DNA of 64,000 nucleotides from Pseudoips prasinana (lineage: Eukaryota; Arthropoda; Insecta; Lepidoptera; Nolidae): the NCBI GenBank assembly GCA_951640165.1, contig OX621253.1, positions 29,143,469 through 29,207,468 on the forward strand. The letters run 5' to 3'. The first letter of the stretch is position 1, and each line of letters begins with the position of its first letter. Shown one piece after another: positions 10,310-21,005 of the stretch. Made by a program: the position numbers and the translations under genes. The notes beneath the pieces were generated by a model. That model had not been told where the DNA came from and ran no database searches. It saw only the letters and a program-made list of their open reading frames with translations.

Positions 10310-10681
10310 TACAACATGTAACTTAATCAAAGTACATCCTGAAAATAGTTTGTTCAGAATCGTCTACTGAATCCATTTATATTATTTTTAATATAGGTAT
10401 TTTTTAAAACTACGGAAATTATTGTTATATTAACCCTGTACAGTCTAAACAAATTTAAATGGACCGTAAGTCAAAATAATAAGACTTTTAAATCGCAGTT
10501 TTCATACAAATGCCATCATTCTATACAAAATAAAGAAAAATAAACTTTATTCCAAGAAACTAATTAAGTAAATAACAAAGCACACATGGTAAATTAAAAA
10601 TTCAGTGTATGTATTATTATTACAACATAATATTCTAATTGGGGTGTTTGAGGGTGTGCGTTAATTACGTTACATGTTGTA
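10310..10681 (-). mobile_element. TACAACATG MITE, copy 4
   Basis: Inverted relative to the other copies: it starts TACAACATGTAACTTAATC and ends AATTACGTTACATGTTGTA. Both terminal inverted repeats are present. Confidence 0.85.
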
Positions 10682-10699
10682 GATATACATCCGTGCGTT

Positions 10700-10870
10700 A
10701 TAAGTATACATTATATTACGAAAGTATATCTTAATGTGAAGTATCAACTATTATATTGTATATTATTTAGATTAAAAGTGTAAAACATGTTTTTCACGGT
10801 CCCAAAAAACCCCGCATGTTTTTAATATAGCTTTAATTTAAAAAAGTGTTTTAAAAGTTTAAAAAAATAG
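10700..10870 (+). repeat. Dispersed repeat (family F)
   Basis: The strings CTTAATGTGAAGTATCAACT and ATTATATTGTATATTATTT, then a CCCCGCATGTTTTT block, are shared in order with 19697-19880, and the last block with 31735-31800. Non-coding. Confidence 0.55.
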
Positions 10871-11877
10871 AAATATCTACCTAAGTCACATAAAATAATC
10901 ATATTACAATTACCATTAAATAACTTATTAAGTTGCAATTAAAAAAAACTATTCTTTAATAACATAATACTTGTAATAAAATTAAATTTAATATAGCAAA
11001 AAGTGAAAGCGCCTGAAAACGATGGATGATCGAAGTGATGGGCAAAGTTATAATTTTATAGATGTGTGACCGCTAATGTAGTTTATTTTCTGAACTTTTA
11101 CGTGCTTCAGAAGGCACATTAAGCTATCGGACCCAGTTGTAATCGTTAAACAATATTTGATAAGCCATTTCAGAGACGTACAGGGTGGTTTGAATACCTA
11201 ACAGTAGCATCTGGGTAACCGCTACCTATATCATAAGATAAAGTAGGTATGGTACATTACTTTTTAAATTAACAATTTTTTATATGTTATTCGTTTTATA
11301 AAATGGATTTTACAGTTTTGTTTTTCTTTTTTTTTTTGTTTCGTTCATATTTGGAATCCATATTCGAAGTTTAAAACATTTCTCGTAATCTGATAATTTT
11401 AAATCCTTCATCGTAGTTTTTTTGGTGACGTAGCGTAGCGTGGCTCACAGATTCTTTTTTTAAATATCGATATTATTATATTTCTGTGTATGAAAGACTT
11501 ACATTTTTACTAATTTATTTTAGAAACTTTGATCAAAGTCCTAGACTAACAATTTGTATTGTACCTCCCCTTGCTATTTGCCCTAAAATAACAAAACTTA
11601 AAAGCTATAAATAAGTTAATAAACTATTTGGTAAATTATTCTCTTCTCTTGTTTTAAGTTTAATTCAGACATTTTCAATTACTAACTTCTAAAATGTATA
11701 CCAAAACAACTTACGATTGCTTAAATTACGCCGCAAACAACATTCCTTTGTCAGAACTTAAATAAACTAACCACTCGCACAGAGCAATCGAATTCACCAA
11801 AAGTTCACACACGATCGGAAAATTGGGAAAATTCGGAGCGAAGCGCCCTTCCCCCACGACGACCGGTGGCGCACTGG
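10871..11877. other. Mostly featureless; LINE/SINE remnant at 11085-11235
   Basis: 11085-11235 (GTGCTTCAGAAGGCACATTA, AGCTATCGGACCCAGTTGTA) matches the repeat at 61430-61560 and the inverted copy at 57720-57965. The rest is AT-rich with no supported gene. Confidence 0.5.
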
Positions 11878-11920
11878 TATAAAATAAAATATACCGTTCG
11901 GTTCGCTTGCACCTTCATTC
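11878..11920 (+). promoter_or_regulatory. Candidate core promoter (TATA box plus initiator)
   Basis: TATAAAA at 11878-11884 stands 30-40 bp upstream of TTCATTC (11914-11920), which resembles the arthropod initiator (TCA-T/G-T). The surroundings are more GC-rich than the flanks and are not seen elsewhere in the window. Downstream, AAAATGGAACTTTTC at 12037 offers a start codon with good context and an 11-codon frame. A TTTGCATTTCAG acceptor-like site ends at 12174. No protein family can be recognised, so this may be coincidence. Confidence 0.3.
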
Positions 11921-12311
11921 TGTACCGTAGTCCGTAGTATTACCCCGCTGAAGAAAATATCCACCACCGCTCTTCAAAGTTCCTGAATAGAACGCCGTTT
12001 GAATTTAGTAGGATTACACACACATAGGTGTGTTTGAAAATGGAACTTTTCCGAGACTCGTTACGGGCTAAGTAAACACGATTTGAATTTTTTTCTCTCG
12101 TTCCACAGTTTTATTTTTCATCAAATAGAATTATTTATTCTTATGCTTATATAATGCATTTGCATTTCAGACGTCATTAGAGCAGTGTCATTTACCATGA
12201 ACCGCAGCGTTAGCCGCAAATCAAACATTACCATCCAAATTGTTATTTTCAACCAGTTTCGCGCTTTGCATGAACAAATACATTAAACCGTAAAGAATAT
12301 ACTTTTTGAAA

Positions 12312-12355
12312 CCCAACGGGTTAGCAAAAATGTATTTTTTTGCTAACCCGTTGGG
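12312..12355. repeat. Perfect 19-bp hairpin
   Basis: CCCAACGGGTTAGCAAAAA (12312-12330) pairs perfectly with TTTTTGCTAACCCGTTGGG (12337-12355) around a 6-base loop. It is not followed by a recognisable element body. Confidence 0.85.
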
Positions 12356-12954
12356 GAATCTGCGGCAGCGTGTCCAACCGATGAGTTAAGCTACGGTGGC
12401 CTTATTAAACGGAGACTACGCAACGTAGCCTATCTATGCAGGATTTTAGTTTATTCTTAATTTTGGTGCTGCAAAGGTTTGATTATAATCATAATGTTAA
12501 AAGGCGTTAAATCATAACGCTTTAAATTAGTGCCAGTCCGTATATTTCAAACAAAGTCGGGTTAGCTTGACCCTTTAATTTGATGGATCTCTAATAGCAG
12601 ATTTTTTTACATTTATATTATTGGGAATATATTTATTTACGAGAAATTGTATAAATACCAAATTTTCTGTTACTTTTCGTTTGGAACGGCTTTTTCGATG
12701 TTATTTCGAAATATGTTCTTGTTTGTATCGTCCTCGAGAAACTTTGCGTATCTTCAAAATTCGTTTGTGTTTTTCTGTTACATGACACATGTCATTGTGA
12801 CTTCACTCCTCAAACAGTGGGCGGGAGGCGATTGATGAATTTTTCGTGGAGATTTCTGATTGTTTAGTTTCAGTATTGGACCTGGATGGTGGCGCTAAAA
12901 TAGTTTTAGAATACATATTTTTTAATTTTTAGTCCAGTACAAACTAGTAACCTT
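12356..12954. other. No recognisable feature
   Basis: A 62-codon open frame at 12647-12835 is rich in Phe and Tyr and has no known motif. I see no repeat boundaries. Confidence 0.45.
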
Positions 12955-13275
12955 AATAATAACATTTAATTCGTACCTTAATACAGACAGAACCATTCAG
13001 ACAATATGTAGTAAAAATATAGCTAAAATTTAAAATTTTGATAAATAAACCTACACATGATCCTTGACAATAACTTAATTTAAGTTAGGTAAATATCGTT
13101 ACTGTTATAAAATAAATCTTATTGTAAATTATTTCCTACAATCCGTGTACCTAAATATCTATATGTACCTAGAAATAATTATAAATTAATTATATATTAC
13201 TACGAACATGTTCTGACTATTTACAAGCGCTTTTTTAAAGTCTACGTGAATAAAAAACTTTTTTATTTATTTTAT
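12955..13275 (+). repeat. LINE 3' tail repeat (family T)
   Basis: Same family as 8935-9225, opposite orientation, ending GTCTACGTGAATAAAAAACT followed by a T/A-rich tail. It keeps the CCGTGTACCTAAATATCTAT and TCTGACTATTTACAAGCGC blocks. Confidence 0.8.
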
Positions 13276-14060
13276 TATTTTAACTAAATAATTCTTTCTA
13301 TTCTCGTTAGCGCCGACTTAAAATGTCATAAGTAAGTGTATAGTGTAAGTTATTTATGCTTTCAGTTGATTGATGAAAAATAATTCATAATAAAGACTAT
13401 TTTTTTTAATATAATAAATAATATTAATAAATATCTTAGGACATCTAATAAACTCCCATACAATCCCAAGAGCCTGTACTATGGCAACCAGACAACTGAT
13501 AAACATACTTATGTATGTATTTCTAAATACATACATTTTATAGATAATTTTTCTGGGCACGATGCTCAAAGGCAGCGATACCGAAGTTTTTTTCGCCGCC
13601 CAAAGATGAGACCTTTATATAATAATATGTATAAATTTAATTTTAATTTAAATATAAGTATATATTTTTAGTACTTAGTTTTACGTTTCTTTAGTTGATA
13701 ATTTAAGTTATTTTAATAATAATGGTCAATCGTTTGTTATTTAAAATTAAATTTAAATTCGAAAAAAAAAATAGATAAATTATATCCAGACACAGAACAA
13801 ATAAACATGCTCATCACACAAATATTTGTATTGGGTAGATCAAAAAAAGCTGGCTTAGCTACCAGGGTCACTAACCTCATTATATAAATTTACTATCTAA
13901 ACATGGCGTCTCACATCCCCTCATAAGTGCGGAGGAATCTCAGGGCGTTCGCTCCCCATCTTAGATATTAGATCGCTACCCGTAAAATACGGGTAGGTTC
14001 TGATATTAGCCATACTGGGGCTGCTGCGATACCCTAGGAGTGGGTTACAGCTTACGCCAG
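13276..14060. other. No gene; small LINE and SINE fragments
   Basis: 13465-13535 contains a SINE B tail fragment (CCTGTACTATGGCAACCAGA). 13553-13610 reads LGTMLKGSDTEVFFAAQR and then a stop, a decayed relative of the LINE C-terminus at 4795-4992. The rest is AT-rich and unassigned. Confidence 0.45.
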
Positions 14061-14092
<32 letters not shown>

Positions 14093-14334
14093 ATCCAGGG
14101 GCAATATCACACAGATCATCCTAGCCCCAAACTAAGCAAAGCTTGTACTATGGGTGCCAGGCGACGATATACATACTTATATAGATAGATAAATACTTAT
14201 ATACATAGAAAACATCCATGACTCAGAAACAAATATTCGTGCTCATCACACAAATAATTGCACTTGCCGGGATTCGAACCCAGGACCACCAGCTTCGTAG
14301 ACAGGAGTACTAGCAACTAGGCTACGGTGACTGT
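14061..14334 (-). mobile_element. SINE A copy with a 27-T run
   Basis: A 27-T run at 14061-14087 leads into ATAATATCCAGGGGCAATAT and the SINE A body. It ends with the tRNA-like head (CGGGATTCGAACCCAGGACC, CAACTAGGCTACGGTGAC). Confidence 0.88.
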
Positions 14335-14344
14335 CAAAAAAGAA

Positions 14345-14756
14345 AAAGGTAAAACGTATATAGTCAGCACTAGGGTAGGGGCAGCAGGTGGAGGGGTTGT
14401 GTTGGTCACCCCTTTTTCCAAGGCGCCGGGAGATCGTGGCCCTACCGGGTAAGACACGGTAAGAGGTAGGCGCACAGCGTTCATTCGCTCGAAGAGCAGC
14501 CCGACTGCGGGTATCACCACCTTACAGAAGACATTCCTTAATAATAACATTAATAATTTAATGTTGTGTTTCTGAGTGTGAGTAAGGTCGCCAGAGCTCA
14601 ACGGGGTGGGGGGGAGGGTCAGCAATACTTGTTTGTTGACGCTTACAGGCCGGCAACGCACCCGCGACTCCTCTGGTGTTGCGAGTGTCCATGGGCGGCG
14701 GTGATCACTTACCATCAGGTGACCCACTTGCTCGTTTTAGACCTCTGACATAAAAC
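14345..14756 (+). repeat. LINE 3' end fragment (CATGGGCGGCGGTGATC type)
   Basis: The block from CCGGCAACGCACCCGCGACT through TGTCCATGGGCGGCGGTGAT to CACTTACCATCAGGTGACCC is a widespread lepidopteran LINE 3'-end sequence. Open frames on both strands here are compositional shadows. Confidence 0.55.
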
Positions 14757-14912
14757 ACCTTGGGCTTCAAGCAGTAGCAGATCTACAAGCAACACTGACT
14801 GAGTGGACGAGGCCCCCGGCGGCTGCGAGCGAGGAACGAGTAGGTCGACGGCATCCTCTGTGGTCAAGTCGGGAGAGCCTAGGGAGTCGGCAGCGACATC
14901 TGAAGGGTGGTA

Positions 14913-15232
14913 TAATCTATAGGTACATATAATAAAATCGTAGGAAAGGCAAAACTGTACATTAAATATTTTTTAACAAGGATACTTGGGGCGTGATCTA
15001 CAATCGATATCGAAGCCAAAAATATAGTTTTTAGAATTTTTGTCTGTTTGTCTGTATGTATGTCCGGGCTAAACTCAAAAAGTACTGCATGGATTTACTT
15101 CAAATTTTGCATTAATATTACTAACAGGTCGGGTCAACATATAGGATACATATTATCACGCTATCACCTACGGGGGAGGAGCTGTGATAATTTATAACGT
15201 TTAACGCGGGTAAAACCGCGGGGCACAGCTAG
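14913..15232 (-). repeat. CTAGCTG repeat, minus copy
   Basis: The plus strand ends CGCGGGGCACAGCTAG, the reverse of the repeat's 5' end. It lies 39 bp from a plus-strand copy (15272-15585), so the two form a head-to-head inverted pair. Confidence 0.8.
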
Positions 15233-15271
15233 TACCAAAATAAATTCAAAAATTATTATTATTATTTCTTA

Positions 15272-15585
15272 CTAGCTGTGCCCCGCAGTTTTACCCGCGT
15301 ATAATTTTATAAATTATCACAGCTCCTCCCCCGTAGGTGATAGCGTGATAATATGTAGCCTATATGTTGACCCGACCTCTTAGTAATATTCATGCAAAAT
15401 TTGAAGTAAATCCATGCAGAACTTTTTGAGTGTAGCCCGAACATACATACAGACAAACAGACAAAAATTCTCAAAACTATATTTTTGGCTTCGATATCTA
15501 TTGTAGATCACGCCACAAGTATCCTTTAAAAAAAAATTCAATGTACAGTTTTCACTTTCCTACGATTTTATTATATGTATAGATC
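15272..15585 (+). repeat. CTAGCTG repeat, plus copy
   Basis: It starts CTAGCTGTGCCCCGCAGTTT and ends TTATTATATGTATAGAT. Same body as 2636-2985 (GTGATAGCGTGATAATATGT, TTGACCCGACCTCTTAGTAA). Confidence 0.8.
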
Positions 15586-16162
15586 AGGCAGGCAGTTGAA
15601 ACATCTGATAATTGCCTGTATCTAGTACACTGAATTAGCTTATCGTTTTCGTTGTTATTATGTGCTTGTCTAGTCTGTTCTTAAATTAAAAAGAAAAAAA
15701 TTGTCAGTTCGGGAAAATGAGTTAAATATACCATTTAATAAGCAGTATTGACATAAAAGGATTCCGTCGTAATACTTTTCATTTAAATTTTACGCCAATG
15801 ATTATTACAAAGCGACGAGTGGGCAGAAGCTCTTTGAACATATTCTCAGTATTTCGTTTTCTCGAATCACAGTCCTTATTTCCTACGATTTAATATTTTT
15901 AGCCGACTTCTAAAGAAGGAAGTTATGCCATCGACTATAAGTTTTCTTTGTGAATAGATTTTGATTTCTTTATTCAATAAGGGAAAGCCTTCAAATAGGC
16001 CATGTATCGTCACCCATCTTTCAAAATACACTTCAATAACATTATAATGCTGCCGTTGCTGATAGGTGGGGAGGAAGCTCGCCGTAACTCATAGTGGAAC
16101 GTAATGGCGAGCAACGTGTGAGCAATGCCGTGAGTGCCGCAAGCCTCATCTACGTTAATGAT
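15586..16162. other. No recognisable feature
   Basis: AT-rich. A short AGCCGACTTCTAAAGAAGGA string at 15901 recalls the common lepidopteran 'CCGACTTCAAA' repeats. The 65-codon minus frame at 16010-16207 is not supported. Confidence 0.4.
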
Positions 16163-16268
16163 AATAATATCCTGGGACATTATTTGCACAGACCCATCTA
16201 ATCCCAAACTAAGCAGAGCTTGTACTATGGAAACCAGATAACTGATATACTACATTTGTTTTCTTATT
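16163..16268 (-). mobile_element. SINE B tail fragment
   Basis: ATAATATCCTGGGACATTAT ... CTAATCCCAAACTAAGCAGA ... ACTATGGAAACCAGATAACT matches the tail of the full copy at 62497-62757. Confidence 0.7.
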
Positions 16269-16330
16269 ACATACTTATATAGATAACTAACGGCCCGTCC
16301 CGGCTTCGCACGGGTGGACATTTATTTTTT

Positions 16331-16590
16331 CAACATTTATTTTTTTATAATATCTAGGTAGAATGTCATACAGATTATCTAAAACCCAAACTAAGCAAAG
16401 CTTGTACTATGGGTACCAGGCGACGATATACATACTTATATAGATAGATAAATACTTATATACATAGAAAACATCCATGACTCAGAAGCAAATATTCGTG
16501 CTCATCACACAAATATTTGCACTTACCGGGATTCGAACTCAGGACCAGCAGCTTCGTAGGCAGAAGCACTACCAACTAGGCTACGATGAA
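16331..16590 (-). mobile_element. SINE A copy
   Basis: Reverse-oriented SINE A with body (GGTACCAGGCGACGATATAC) and head (CGGGATTCGAACTCAGGACC, CCAACTAGGCTACGATG). A GC-rich CCCGTCCCGGCTTCGCACGG string just upstream is a fragment of another dispersed repeat. Confidence 0.85.
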
Positions 16591-16770
16591 CGTCAAAGTC
16601 GTTTTGGCATAACGTAAACCTCTATCTCGGCAAGCGGCTTGGTAAGTTTCTTAAGTAACTCCGTCAACTTGTTTTAAGTTCAGGAACGATGTTGGACCTC
16701 GTACATGGTGAAGTACCCTGAGGTAAAAATACTCAGGATGAACTCTGTACACTCTTCCCAATGTTGCATC

Positions 16771-17469
16771 ATTTTTAGGGTTCCGTAGCCAAATGGCAAA
16801 AAACGGAACCCTTTTAGATTCGTCATGTCTGTGTCTGTCTGTCCTTCCGTATGTCACAGCCACTTTTTTCCGAAACTATAAGAGCTGTACTGCTGAAACT
16901 TGGTAAGTAGGTGTATTCTGTGAACCGCATTAAGATTTTTACACAAAAATAAACAATATTTTTGAGGGGTTGCCATACATAGAACAGAAACTCAAAATAA
17001 AAATTTTTGAGTTTCTTTTTAAAAAATTTCTTAAATTCTAAATCTTTTAAAAAAAAATTTAAGTAAAAAAATTATGTACCCATAGACACCCCACATGTAT
17101 GGGCACGATGAAAAATTTTTCATTGAAATGAAAAAATTTTCATTGGTTAAATTTTTCATGGTCTTCAAAAATCATATTGAGGTTTCTAATATCATTTTTG
17201 TCTAAACTGAATAGTTTGCGCGAGATACTTCCAAAGTGCTAAAATGAGGTAACTTCTAAAATAAGAGAATGATAAAACTAAAAAAAAATATATCATGTAC
17301 AATGTACATTACCATAGAAACTAACAACGAAAATTGGTTTGAACGAGATCTAGCAAGTAGTTTGTTTTTAAAACGTTATAAACCCCAATTTGCTTTCATT
17401 TAATCAACTGAAATACCTGCTGCTGCGGAACCCTTCATGTGCGACTCCGACTCGCATTTGGCCGGTTTT
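16771..17469 (-). repeat. AACCGGCC/GGTTCCGTA repeat, long copy
   Basis: The edges are TTTTAGGGTTCCGTAGCC and CGACTCGCATTTGGCCGGTT. A shorter copy in the other orientation is at 48228-48490 and an internal relative at 54200-54685. There is no transposase or RT motif; non-autonomous. Confidence 0.7.
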
Positions 17470-17704
17470 TATTTATTTATACCAGAAATTCCACCTCTCC
17501 TGCCTTCCGGCCCCGGCGCTCCGGCGCGTTACGGCGCGGCGGCGCGGGCGGTGACGTAGCGGTGAATTAATTTTATTAAACTCGTAATATCTTCCGAATG
17601 GAATGTCCGATTTTAATAAACTAAAAAGTAATTTACAGGTATTTAAGCAGCCTTGCTTGAGAAATTTCATTCATCATTTATTTAGGTAAGGTTTAAATAA
17701 ATAA
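17470..17704. other. GC-rich patch, no gene
   Basis: CCGGCGCTCCGGCGCGTTAC is followed by AT-rich sequence. The 65-codon minus frame is compositional. Confidence 0.35.
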
Positions 17705-18000
17705 ATAAATTAAACAAAAAAACAAGGTTTTTATTCACGTAGACTTTAAAAAAGCGCTTGTAAATAGTCAGAATATGTTTGTAGTAATATAGTTGTATAC
17801 ATTATTATTTCTAGTAACATAGATATTTAGGTACACGGATTGTATGAAAACATTTATTTTATAATAGCAATGATATTTAGCTAGCTTGTATTAAGTTATT
17901 GTCAAAGAGATTATGTTTAAGTTTAATAATCAAAATTTATAGTTTTAGCTATATTTTTACTACATGTTGTCTGAATGATTCTGTCGATATTAAAATATTA
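17705..18000 (-). repeat. LINE 3' tail repeat (family T)
   Basis: AACAAGGTTTTTATTCACGT and AGACTTTAAAAAAGCGCTTG start the copy. It continues through AGATATTTAGGTACACGGAT to ACATGTTGTCTGAATGATTC. Confidence 0.8.
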
Positions 18001-18394
18001 TTATTATGGTGGACCTATTAGTGTTAATAACGACATTAAGGCAAAGTTATAAATAACTTGGTCTGATTTTGGTCGGAAATACTATTAAATTTTAAAATGT
18101 TAAAAGTCGTTATAGTGACATAACTGCAATAGTTAGACACATGCTATTGCGACATTTGTTGTAGATATTTATATGTTCTTTAATATTTAGGAACATTTTT
18201 TTGTTCTATCATTAATAGTTTTCGCAGCGCATGCGATGAAAGATATTTTAGAGGTATTTTTTTATACTATGGGTAACATTATTGTAGTTTTAGTTGAGAT
18301 CCTTATTTTTTTCTAGCAATTAAAATAGTCTTTGTTAATGAGGGAAAATTTAGCATTCAAATGGTGAAAGGTCCAGTACGTTTTGAGCTTATTC

Positions 18395-18567
18395 GTTACA
18401 AACATACATAAAAACCTTTCCTCTTTATAATATTAGTATAGATTAGTCCCAGACTCGGAACAAACGGACATGGTCGTGCACACATATATTTGTCCAGGGC
18501 GGGAATCGAACCCACGACCTCCGGCTTGAAAAGCACGCATTTGCTCCCCATAATAAAAGCTGTAGGC
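18395..18567 (-). mobile_element. SINE B head fragment
   Basis: CCCAGACTCGGAACAAACGG, TTTGTCCAGGGCGGGAATCG and CCACGACCTCCGGCTTGAAA are the SINE B body and tRNA-like head in reverse. The tail is missing and is replaced on the left by a TTATAATATTAGTATAGATT repeat end. Confidence 0.65.
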
Positions 18568-18594
18568 TTGTTTGCGCACTTGGACATTTTAATA

Positions 18595-18826
18595 AGTAGT
18601 AAAAATATTAGACTTAACCTAAATAATTACACATAATCTCTTGACAATAACTTGATACGAGCTAGCATCAATGCTATAATAAAATAAATTTTATAAATGT
18701 TTTCATACAATGAGTACCTAAATATCTATGTTACTAGAAATAATAATGTATACAACTATATTACTACAAACATGTTCTGACTATTTACAAGCGCTTTTTT
18801 AAAGTCTACGTGAATAAAAACCTTTT
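18595..18826 (+). repeat. LINE 3' tail repeat (family T)
   Basis: Plus-oriented copy ending GTCTACGTGAATAAAAACCT at 18826, where it abuts the 3' end of the LINE on the other strand. Confidence 0.8.
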
Positions 18827-19690
18827 TATTCACGTAGTAACACTTTTTATTTAAATTAAGTATATGATAGCAATCATTTACAGATAGTTCACGTAACTCA
18901 GCAGATCAGTCATGTCTATATGGCTACAAGGTCTCCAGCGAGCAATGTGCAGGAAGGCAGTGAGAGCCAGACGTCTTTGTCATCGATGTACTCTTTAGTG
19001 GTGTAATAACCCCTAGCCATAAGTACACGTTTAATATGTGTTTTAAAACTTGTGGCAGGCAGATCAGTAATTTGAGTAGGAAGCTTGTTATAAAACCTAA
19101 TACAATTTCCTAAAAATGATTTATTAGTTTTGCTTACTCTAAAGCTCTGAGGCTCTGACTGCTCTTTTCTGCAATACAAAAATAGTACCTATGTCAGCCG
19201 CCGAACCCCACAGCAGAATGCCATACGACATAATGCTATAAAAGTACGCGAAATACACTAATCTAGCAGTTTGTTCATCTGAAAATTGTCTTATTTTCCA
19301 GACAGCATAGGAAGCCGAACTTAATTTACCTGCTAACTTTTCAATTTGAGGACCCCATTGCAATTTTGAATCAAGTGTCAATCCTAAAAATACGGTCGAT
19401 GGGACTAAATCTAATATTTCCGCATTAAGTGCAACTGTTGGTACAATTTGAGTCACATTCGGCAATGAGAACTTGATGCATTTAGTTTTCCCTGCATTTA
19501 ACAAGAGATTATTTGCCGAAAACCATTCTGATATAAGGCTGAGTGTTTTATTATGCTCAATAAGATCTTTATCCTTCCTATTTACTTTAAATATGAGCGA
19601 CGTATCATCAGCGAATAAAACTATGTCTGATACTTTCTCTACCAGATAAGGGAGATCATTTATATAAACTAGAAATAAAAAGTATAAATT
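18827..19690 (-). pseudogene. 5'-truncated LINE reverse transcriptase
   Basis: The minus-strand frame contains VYINDLPYLVEKVSDIVLFA then DDTSLIF: the FADD catalytic box of a LINE reverse transcriptase, followed by the thumb region (LLLNAGKTKCIKFSL, VFLGLTLDSKLQW, YGILLWGSA). A frame change near 19140-19160 leads into the C-terminal part (FLGNCIRFYNKLPTQITDL ... YYTTKEYIDDKD). The endonuclease and fingers are absent, so this is a dead, 5'-truncated copy. The clade is probably in the Jockey/CR1 group. Upstream of about 19690 the sequence is repeat family F. Confidence 0.85.
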
Positions 19691-19694
19691 ATAT

Positions 19695-19890
19695 ATATAC
19701 AAAGAGTACATCTCAATGTGAAGTGTCAACTATTATATCGTACGAACTATTTTTTAAACTTCTAATCTAAATTATTAGAAGTTTAAAACGTAGTATTCAC
19801 TCCATCGGCATTCCCCAAAGAGTGCCCCCGCATTTTTTTTTGTGTAGTGGTCGAATAATACTTATAAAAACTTAAAAAGTACCTATTTTC
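19695..19890 (+). repeat. Dispersed repeat (family F)
   Basis: TCTCAATGTGAAGTGTCAAC, TATTATATCGTACGAACTAT and TCCCCAAAGAGTGCCCCCGC are shared with 10700-10870 and partly with 31700-31800 (CAGTCCCCAAAGACTGCTCC). Confidence 0.55.
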
Positions 19891-20214
19891 GCGTAGAAAC
19901 GTCTAGAAAATTTCATCAGAGATTCAGTTAGAATCTCATTTAACTTAGGCAAAATAATGTTAGCTTAAATCAAATTTATTTGACATATAGAATATATTTT
20001 AAAGTATAAAAGTAAAGCACCATTATTCAACTTCCAAGACATTTAATTCTGTCGGTCATTCTGTTATTTTTCTCGACTGAACTGTTGATATACTGATCGT
20101 GGTTTTTGTATCTATAAAGGTGACCTAAGGCACATCTGCCGGTAAATAATTACCATGATAACTAAATAAATAAATGTCTTGTGATAACTAACACACCATT
20201 TTTTTCTTTTTCCA
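19891..20214. other. No recognisable feature
   Basis: AT-rich sequence between repeat F and a LINE 3' end. Confidence 0.45.
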
Positions 20215-21005
20215 GGATGGAAAATCCTACATGGAGGTCCACGCTTTTGGGGGGTGGGAGGGGTCTGTCAGACTCCTACTGACTAAAAACCACCCCGGTG
20301 TTCCATCTCACACCTGCGCCGGGGGTCGCGGGAACTTACGATACTTACGCAACCACAGGCTGGTGACGACTCGTCCCCACGGGCCTCCTAGGTTAGTTGG
20401 GCGATAGGTTTCCGCACTTAGCCTCCTAATTGGGCCATTGTGCGTGATACTTGTTTGGCTACTCGAACCATTTAAGTTCCATCCAGAAGTCCAGGAGACC
20501 ACGAAAGCCTGGCCTGACGGCCTCCTGCAGTGTCTTCGGATCATTCAGGAACTTTGCCCGTTGGTAAGCAACACTCTTGCAGTGTAGCAGTACGTGTGCT
20601 GGTGTTTCTTCATTTTCAATGCACCCTCTGCACAGGGGGCTGTCTGTGACGCCTATCTTGAAGAGGTGTTGGTTTACTGTGCAGTGTGTGGTAATTGTGC
20701 CTATCACCATGCGTAGATCCTTCCTGTTCAGGTGTAATAGACTACGCCATAGGCGTTTGTTCAGAGATGGTAGAAATACTTTTGTCTGTCTGCATGATTC
20801 CAGATATATCCACTCTTTTTCATGTTTTTGTGTGGTTTCCTCACACAGCCATGTTTTCAGTTGGTTATAGGGTATGGGTTCAATGGGTTCAGGTCCCATT
20901 GTTGTCGTTTCCGATCCCTTCCTTGCCAGCTGGTACGCAGTGTCATTTCCTAGAGAACCACTGTGCCCTCTAATCCACTGTAATGTAACCTCGTTCGTTG
21001 GGCCT
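20215..21005 (-). pseudogene. LINE ORF2 RNase H end and 3' UTR
   Basis: On the minus strand, LQWIRGHSGSLGNDTAYQLA (about 20920-20990) is the end of a LINE RNase H domain. It continues into the open frame 20899-20459 with NRKDLRMVIGTITTHCTVN and a CRGC ... HVLLHC Cys/His cluster, the usual tail of RNase H-bearing LINEs (R1/I group). The 3' UTR runs to about 20215 and includes the reverse of GGTTTTTAGTCAGTAGGAGT, a common lepidopteran LINE/SINE tail. Endonuclease and RT are gone (5' truncation near 21000). Confidence 0.8.

Noticed and set aside
12647..12835. 62-codon Phe/Tyr-rich frame as a small secreted protein
   Set aside because: There is no clear signal peptide, start context or conservation evidence; the composition follows T-rich DNA.
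14317..14727. 136-codon minus-strand frame
   Set aside because: It crosses the edge between a SINE A head and a LINE 3' fragment, with no protein motif.
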